Source: Cryptomeria japonica (taxonomy: Eukaryota > Streptophyta > Pinopsida > Cupressales > Cupressaceae). From it: a stretch of 64,000 nt of DNA. The notes beneath the pieces are model-generated. The model had not been told where the DNA came from and made no database searches. It saw only the letters and a list, made by a program, of their open reading frames with translations. A program made the position numbers and the translations under genes. The stretch spans positions 626,199,740 to 626,263,739 of the forward strand of contig NC_081415.1 of the NCBI RefSeq assembly GCF_030272615.1. The letters run 5' to 3'. Positions 48,101 to 57,100 of the stretch are shown one piece after another. Every line of letters begins with the position of its first letter. The stretch's first letter is position 1.

Positions 48101-51100
48101 CATTCCCATACCTGATTCGGCAACTCAGCTATTTTTTCTGTATTAGGCTATGTGAATATTTTTTTGGATCAAAATTTCAGATCACACTCCATGATCCATC
48201 ATAAAGATAGAAAAGAGCTAAGAGAGACATAAGATATGCCTTAGGGAGATGCTTTTTAATTAATATTATTTTATTCATTAACTATCATTCACCAAATATA
48301 GTTATTTGATGAAAAGTGGTAACCTACCCCATGTGCAGTTGAAAATCATATGTTCCCTATTTTAAGGGTTCCCTATGTAGGGTAAAATGAATACATTGAA
48401 TAATGTGAAATAGTTTGATAACATTGAATATATTGTATTCACAAAAAGTCATATGGTACAGTGGTATTTATGAGGGCTGAAATGGTAAATGCATATTAAA
48501 TTAATAAAGAGAAACGAATTACATATAGGCAATTTACATTACGATGTTTCTAAACGAAACAATCGAAAGCAAAAGACGCAAATAGAAACTATCTAACTAA
48601 ACTAACTAATACTAAATGACCATTACGTATTAGCCTCCATTATTGAACTTATTTTCTTGCTTGCCATTGCACAAGTATAGTTTTAGAGTTATTCTTACGC
48701 ATTTGTAAGAGTTCATTTGGTGTCAAGGAGATTGTAAAGGAAGATTTTTTTCAAAAGAGGTAGGTTTTTGAAGTTTTTGGTTTGCTTTCATTCTTCTAAG
48801 TATCTATAAGACGCTTAATTTTTTAAAATGAATCAACTGATAAGTTGTATTTATATATTTTTGTTTTCATTTCTACCAATGCGTTGTCTATTTAATTTGT
48901 CGTGTTATGTATTACAATGGCAAATGGTTCTAGCTTCGTTAGTCAACCCTACTTCAAAATAGACCCAAAATCTCCCCTTTGGAAATATGTTGAGGTGGTG
49001 GGGTTATGTTTGGGTTTGTGGTGAATGTGAAGTTAGATATTCTAGTTCATACAATCAATTAAAAGGTCACTTGTGCAAAATCCCTCCACAAGGCATCAAA
49101 TTTTGTTCAAGCAAAGATGTTAATGGCATTTGAGAAGCATGAGTCTTGGCATATATTGAAGAGCAAAAAAAGAATATCAAGCAACAGGTCATAAATTAAA
49201 TCATTCCTTTGTTAAATAAAGAATCTCAAGGGATGAAGCCCGCTCCACCACCTTCTCACTTTCAACCTACGGAGAGCCATCTATTTTTGTCCACACCTAG
49301 AGAACATGTGGTGTCTACACATAAGAGATCAAAGGGACTCTTCGAGATGGCATTTCATAACGAGTCTCAATATTGGTATTCAATGTTGTTCACTCACAAT
49401 ATTAGCAACAAAAGGTTGGAGCAATTAATGAGACTCCAAAAGGGTACAAGGGCCAAGGTTTTGAGGTGTGTAGCAACTTATTGGAAAAGAGGAAAAAAAT
49501 TTAGAGGACTCCTTGAAGCCCATAAGGGATTTGTGAGACAAAACAAGGGTGTTCTCCATTTTTTATAGATGGAAAGATGAAAAAAATGGCCATTGATTGT
49601 TACTTGAAAGATTGGAAAGATGCAAAAAAAGTGCTATTTCAATGTCCCTAAATGGGCAATGCTTTTAAGAGTAGTGGATTGTGAAGGGGAGGTTAAGGAT
49701 GCTGCATTTACATTCTTTGTCAAGACATTGAGAAAGTGGGCCCTCGAAATGTTGTGTAAGTTATAATAGACAATGCTAAAAATTGTAGAGTGGCTAAGTT
49801 ATTAGTGGACGAGTGTTATTTACACATTTTTTGATACCTTGTGCTGTCCACTCCATCTACCTTATGCTAGATATAATTGCCACCAAAATTGATTGGATCA
49901 AATAGGTGTATGCTAAGGCCCAAGAGATCCAAAAGTTTGTCACCAACCACCATATAATATAAAAGATGTTATGTGTGGTGTAGTTTGAACTTAATTACAG
50001 CTGCAAATATGTAGATATTTCTGATTTTTATATCTTTCTGTTGTTAATGCATGGTAGCTTATGCAAGATAAGATCTTCCTAACCTTCCTTGTTCTGTTAT
50101 TTATCTACATGCTTCATGTCTGATTTATATTGCATATGATTATCGGATTGTACAAACATTGCTTATCATTATGCTATCGGGCTATCAACACGATAGCATA
50201 TTAATGTCTATTGTTAATTGGCATTAATATGCTATTGGGGTATTAACCTGATAGCATATTAAATGCTATAAGTTATCGGGTTAAATTCGCCGATACATAC
50301 TTGCTATCGGGTGCATAAACATTGGCACCGATTCACATCTGTTATCGGGCTTAATTATATCGGGCATATTTGTTATCAGGTTTAATGAATACACCGCTTC
50401 ATTTGGCATTAACATTGGTTAACAAATGCACCGGTTGGATTATATACATCGTGCACTTTGAATCATCGGTGTTTATATGAACCGATTAATTAAATTGATC
50501 AGTCATTATATTATGATATTACAATATGCTATCGGGGGTTTTTGAACCGATAATCAGCATCGTGTTAATGGTATAATTGTAAAGGCACCGATTAATGGAT
50601 GCATTGATCGGTCATATCGGGGGTTTTTGAACCGATAATCAGCATCGTGTTAATGGTATAATTGTAAAGGCACCGATTAATGGATGCATTGATCGGTCAT
50701 GCCTAAAAGGCATGACCGGTCAATACACCAATTGACCGGTTGCCTAAATGATATATATGCCAATCGAATTCATTTGGAGAAGACATAGAAAATATTAAAT
50801 GATCTCTCTCCTTCAGACCTGCAGATAAAAATCAGAATTATTAGACATTGACATAATTCCTCATATCCATATATAGCATTCATAGTTCATAACTTGTTCT
50901 TTAATTAAAATTGAAATAACTTTACATCTGTATCGATGAATCTATAACCAAGCCAAACCCAAAAAAAACCAATCCTGCTAACCAAACCCTCGAACCAGTA
51001 CTAGGACCGGAAACTTAGATTTTTCCTCCACAAACAAATAAATCGTTAACAGCAATTTAATACTAGTCACAAAAAAAAACCTTTCACAATATAGCAATTG

Positions 51101-54100
51101 AGAATGCCTAATACAAGACGTTAACTTCAAGAATCTTTCTTCATCAAAAATTACTACATTTTTGTACGAAGAGGTGAAAGTTGGGCTACAAAAGGGGTCC
51201 ACCCCTTTTACAAAGACCGAAAAAGATACAACAACGAAGCCCAAACGAATACTAGAAGTCAAGTAAACCTCAATTCTTTCAAGAAGCTAATAGAGTTGAA
51301 AGATGGAGGGATTCTGTCATAGTAGAGCATAATGTTCTAATCAAAAGCAAGACACAGGATCTTCTTCCTCTGCCTTCCAAAAGATATATTGTCAATTGAC
51401 ATTAGCTTTTATAAGCTCAAGTATAAGTCCAATGGTGAAGTAGACAAATTCAAGGCAAGCTTAGTCACTAGAGGCTTTACTCAATGACATGGTATAAATT
51501 ATGACTAATAAATTAATAATTTGCCTCAATTGGAAAGCTAAGCACCATAAGGATTCTTCTTGCTTTTGCATCTCAAAATGGTTGGGAAATACACCAAATT
51601 ATGTTAAAATGCATTCTAAAATGGTGATCCTCAAAAAGAGATTTGCATGTCTCCACCTAAAAATTTTGAACAACCTATCAAAAAACTATTGATATAAACT
51701 TAAAAAATCTAGTTATTGTCTTAGGCAAGTTATAAAGCTTGGTATACAAAAATTAACTTCTCTCAATCGCTCGGTTTCTCTATCTATCAATTTAATAATG
51801 ATCTCTTCCTGAAAATTGAAGATGGCGAAATCATCATTATCGTGGTTTATGTGGATGAGTTACTATTACCAGTACTCTTAATTCTTTAATACACAAATAT
51901 AAGACCAAATTGAACCAATCATTTGAAATGATTGACATACGCATTCTTCAAAAATCGTCACTCTATTGTGCTATCTCAAGCTTGATATGCACATGATTGG
52001 CTTCGCAAACTCAACATGATAGATTGTAAACATGCTACTATAACTATTTAAGTTTGCATCGAACTTAATCCTCAACTTCTTTGGAAAATACCAATCCCAC
52101 TTTATATAGACAACTAGTCAGAAGTTTGGTCATGTTGTGTGCATTGCTTCTAGATTTATGCAAAATTCATATCTAGATCATGCAAAATGGAATCAACCTT
52201 CTCAGATAACTGGCCTATCCAGTAAGAAGGCAAATATTGGAATGAAGCACACACTGAGCAAAGTCAACTAACATTTCATTAAATGAGAAAACTCAAAAAT
52301 GTCCAATCATTAAAGATTTAAAAATATTCCACCAAGGCTGATTTTTCCACCTTATCATGCTTTATCTTGGTCATGTTCCTTGATTCTATCTAGGATATAA
52401 CTACCAGTTCCTTCAAGTAATGTGATAACTATTAACAAATAAAACATTAAGACATTTCAAGATAAAGAATATATGTCATTGGGAAACATTCATGCCAAAT
52501 GTTTCCAGGAATGCAGTAACTAAGTGACTAACCAACATAAGACTAATACAGATATTGTAATTATGAATTGAATGCCTGAAAAAGATTCTAATATTTCAAT
52601 TTTTCTTTTCACATCACTTAAAACATAGCAGTAACATTTGTACACTGTAAACAAGAAACACATAAAAATAAGTGTCACAGGATTATACGTCTGTTAAAAA
52701 TGAAAGAAATTATGAACAATATATCTCACTGACAAAATTCAAATTATGAGCTCTCTAACCTGATATCCATCAACGAATATGCTTGCATGTGGTCATGGTT
52801 AAGCAAAATCAAAGGTAAAAGATCAACACGCAAGGACTCTAATCCAAGTTCCTCCAAGGTTGACAGAAACCTTGCCCTTACGCTATCACAGCAAAAAGGC
52901 TTGCACTTAACAACCAGTCTTGACGTAGGTATTGCACACAAGATTTTTGCCCAAACACATAGAACCCGCGGTGTTATCTGGAGAAAAACAAGATGAATAT
53001 ATAATTATTGTTTTTCTGTAGATCATTGTTCAAAGAGATAAGAAGTTGAATCAACCAGAATTGCAGCATAATTATTACCAATCATCTCCAAGGCTATTAA
53101 TTCTTCAAGAAATTGAGAATAATTTCAGAATTGAATATATAGTGAAACTCTAGCTGTCTAAAAGGAATACAGTTAAAAGTACATCCAAAGGGTCCAAGGC
53201 TATTAATTCTTCAAGAAATTGAGAATAATTCCAGAATTGAATATAAAGTGGGACTCTAGCTGTCTTATAGGAATGCAGTTAATAGTACATCAAAATCCCA
53301 GATAAAAAATGGTCAAGACACTTAACCGTCTTTTCAGGTACATTTGACCAACATTTTCCAATTAATATTCAACTACAGCTAAACTAAATTATTATAGCCC
53401 AAATAATTCTCTCACAACTAAATTAATGATAGTCTACATCTAGCCATGTTTTAAATTCATAAACAAGCCTACTTCAATAGCTATAAATTTTCAGCAATGA
53501 CACATAATATTCAGAATCCTTCTCTAGTCAGATTTTCGAGGCGAGTCAGAAATGTGAGATGTTAAGTACTGTAAGAAAATGATCTTGCCTTTGCAAGGTT
53601 GTTAAAGCTTCCAAAAGTGATGAATCCATTGGACAGAGCTGGTGTTTGTACAACTGGCCCTGCTTCTGGAGATGGTGTATAACACAGGAAACAACCAGGC
53701 AACCTAATAAGCTCTTCAACATGCCTGCAAACAGGGATATCTGAGAATAGGTAACCGTGAAATTTGATAAAGAAGCTGTACCCAAATATGCATACAGCAT
53801 GATTTATATGTATCTGCAAGTTCAAACAAAGATAATTCTTATCCGTATAAATATAACCATGACTTCAGAAAAGACTATTTACCCTCCTATACAAAGATGC
53901 ATTCCTATATGCAAATGCATGAAGAACGAACATGAGAAATGAATATAAACAAGATACAAACTTCACTGACTTTTGTTTTGAGTTTGGGGGGTCAGCCAAT
54001 GAATCTGTAAATCGATAATCAATGGTAGGCAGACCAGTTGTGTTTGGATAACCAATCCATGTAGCCTGCATGGACATCATTGAATTACAAATTTACTCAA

Positions 54101-57100
54101 ACAGAAATATTTCACTAGAAAATTGCAGAAACCAACTCAAACTTAGTGCAACAAATTTTAACCTATGTGCAAAGAAAAACTTTGTTTTTCCAATATTTAA
54201 AAAATAAAAAATTGTGAGAAAAAAAACATAATCTTATTACATGCATTTTTGTCTAACTCTAAATCTCTTATTGATAATCTATCTATATACAGAAAAAACA
54301 CCACCAACACTGATTAAGATCCAATAAATTAAAAATGTCAAAAAAACGTCCCCGTACCTGTACTGGAGCAGGCCTGCAAGCCATCATCCCTAACCTATTA
54401 TTAGCTGTATGACCAGTCAGCTCCACCAAAATATCAACTTTGTCTTCTCTAATAATGGTAGCTAGCTTCTTCTCATCAATTCCATATACGTCTCGCCACA
54501 ATCCTCCTTTCTTCAATACTTTATCCTTAAATTTATTAGTTTTTGCATCTGCCTGTCAAATTGATTAAAATTAAGAATTATCAGAAAAACAGTTATAAAT
54601 AGTGATGGTTTAACACTTTACCCTTCCAGGCAACTAAGAAACAATCAAGATATAGAAGTATACAAGCAAAATAAAAATGAACATGGTTTAATACATGTTT
54701 CTGTGGGGGGAAAAAAACAAAATAAATATTGACCTGGAACTGTAAGCATAAACAAAAACTATTGCTCTAAATTCTTAATCCAGACTATTCGTGACCATTA
54801 GAAATAGTTAAAAAATACTTCAAAACAGTTTACCACATAAAATTACATGCATAGAGCCAATTAAGAACTGACATCATTCTCATAAAGTATATCCAGATCT
54901 AGCAAGCTAAACTGTTTATAGAGGTAAATGATCCTACACCTAATTTGAGTACTCAATACACAAAATCAAATGATCTCACAATCTTCATATCAGGTCCACA
55001 ATGCCAGAAAATGTTTCCAGTAATACAAGGACATGGATATGAAAGTAGAGTAAGACTTCAAAGAGAAGTATATGCAAATAAGTGAGGAATCATGAGAATC
55101 CCAGGTGATTCCACAAAAAACTATGCTTCTGTATACCCTTCAATAAGGTTTTTAATAGAGTATAAATAATATGAAAATCATGGGACCAGAATATGGATGG
55201 CCACAACTAAGTTCCTGAGAACAAGGCATACATCAAGTCATAAATACTGTATAACAAATAAGGATGTTTAACAGTGACTTTAACCGACAAGGAGCTTAAT
55301 CAAGTTTTCCCTGGCTAGAGAAAATTTCTCAAATTTCTGTTGTAAATGTGGGTATTGATAAAAAGTAGAATGTGAGAAACACTTGGCATGCATTGGTAAG
55401 ATTTCTTTCCATCCATCCATATACACTATAGTTTGCATCAACTGAGTGGTAAGTGTCCTAACATCAAGTAAGATCTTCAGAGAAGGTTAAAATTCGGAAA
55501 GTGTTTAGTGATGGGAAACTCAAACAAGCATAAAATCTCGTCTAATCGGATTGTCTCGTAATTGTCGACATTACATCTGTCAAGTTGACCTGGAGGTTCC
55601 AAACACAAAGCATTGAGATTAACTGCAAAGATGAAGGTCGTAAGCACATGTCAGGCTGGCTTTATGTTCCTGATGCTACTTCTTTCAAAGCCACAAACAA
55701 TCAGAAACTTGGAAAGAAATAAATCCTCAATAGCAACTATTAAGGAAGAATCTCTGCCCTGCTCCTGAGTGAGCAAAGGGCATGTTTGGCAATGACAGCA
55801 AATGGGACCTTATATGGCTCCAAGAGTCGTGGACTTAATAGATTTCAAAAGGTTAGTGTTCCAAGTAGCTATGAATGATAGCCCAGTTATATTTCTCATG
55901 TAGAATGTGCAGATAATAGCCACATTGCTTGTTCTATTAATGGTAACTGCAAAAAGTACAGACAAGTTTCGATTGATGACCTTTGTTTGGCCACATCAGT
56001 TTGTAAGTGAAAGGAAGTGGAAAAGCATAATCGACATTGAGCTGATAAGCATCCACAATGATTTCCAAAAGTGAACCAGAAATCATCACCATCGAAGAAC
56101 TTGATCATGATAGCTCAAAATTGCTAAATATATGCCCAAAAAATGTCTACTGCCCTTGGTACATTGTGGTCTTTATGTGGAGAATAAAAACAACCAGCTT
56201 GGAAAATGGTTTCACAATGAGGCCAAAAAAATCTTGTGTAAGTGATCAAAAGAATAGATACTCTTTTGCACTGAGGCAAAACCACCAGATGCAAAAGGCA
56301 CTTGCATTACTGACAGGATGATTTTGATTGACTCATAAGAGTTTTGAATGTGTCACGGTGGTTTCTTTTATGGCATGGCATTTTTGCATGTGCTCTAGCA
56401 ATTTATTGAGTCTTTGTCATGCCCCACCAATACTGATAACAGACCTCAATTGGCCCTCATAAATAATAGCTCCTTAATGACCAAATAAAGAAGGGCCGAC
56501 TAGAATAAAAGAGATTAAGATAGTAAATAGTAACAATCATGTTAATGAAGGGCTGACTAGAATAAAAGAAATTAAGATAGTAAATAGTAACAATCATGTT
56601 AACATAGGGCCGACCTGATTAAGGAGAGATCAATGGATACTTATTTACATTTTTTAGGGCCAACTGGATTAGTTATTAATTAACTGCCAATAACAAATAA
56701 ACAGACTGAATAAATATTTATTTATAGCAAATGCTAATCAGCCATATTAATTAAAATGAAAGGTGGAGAGTTGCTTTTGATCTGAAATCAGAAATTCAGA
56801 CAATAATAAATAGAGATCCGATCTGGATAACAAGGCAGTAAGAAATTGGAATTAATAAGCAGTAATAAGCAGAAATTAAAATTGTAATTAGGATGCAGAA
56901 GACCATTATATTGTTGAAGTAATTGGTATGCAACATGTTGAATCCAATATTTATTAATTTGTGATATTGGTAAGAACAGATTTATTCATTTACTTGCCAA
57001 TCCATCAAGAATCTTAAGATTTGTAATTATTCATTTGATTTTCATAAAGCAATCATATTAGGAATTGACAAGGAAACACAATAAGGAGATGCAGGAGTAC

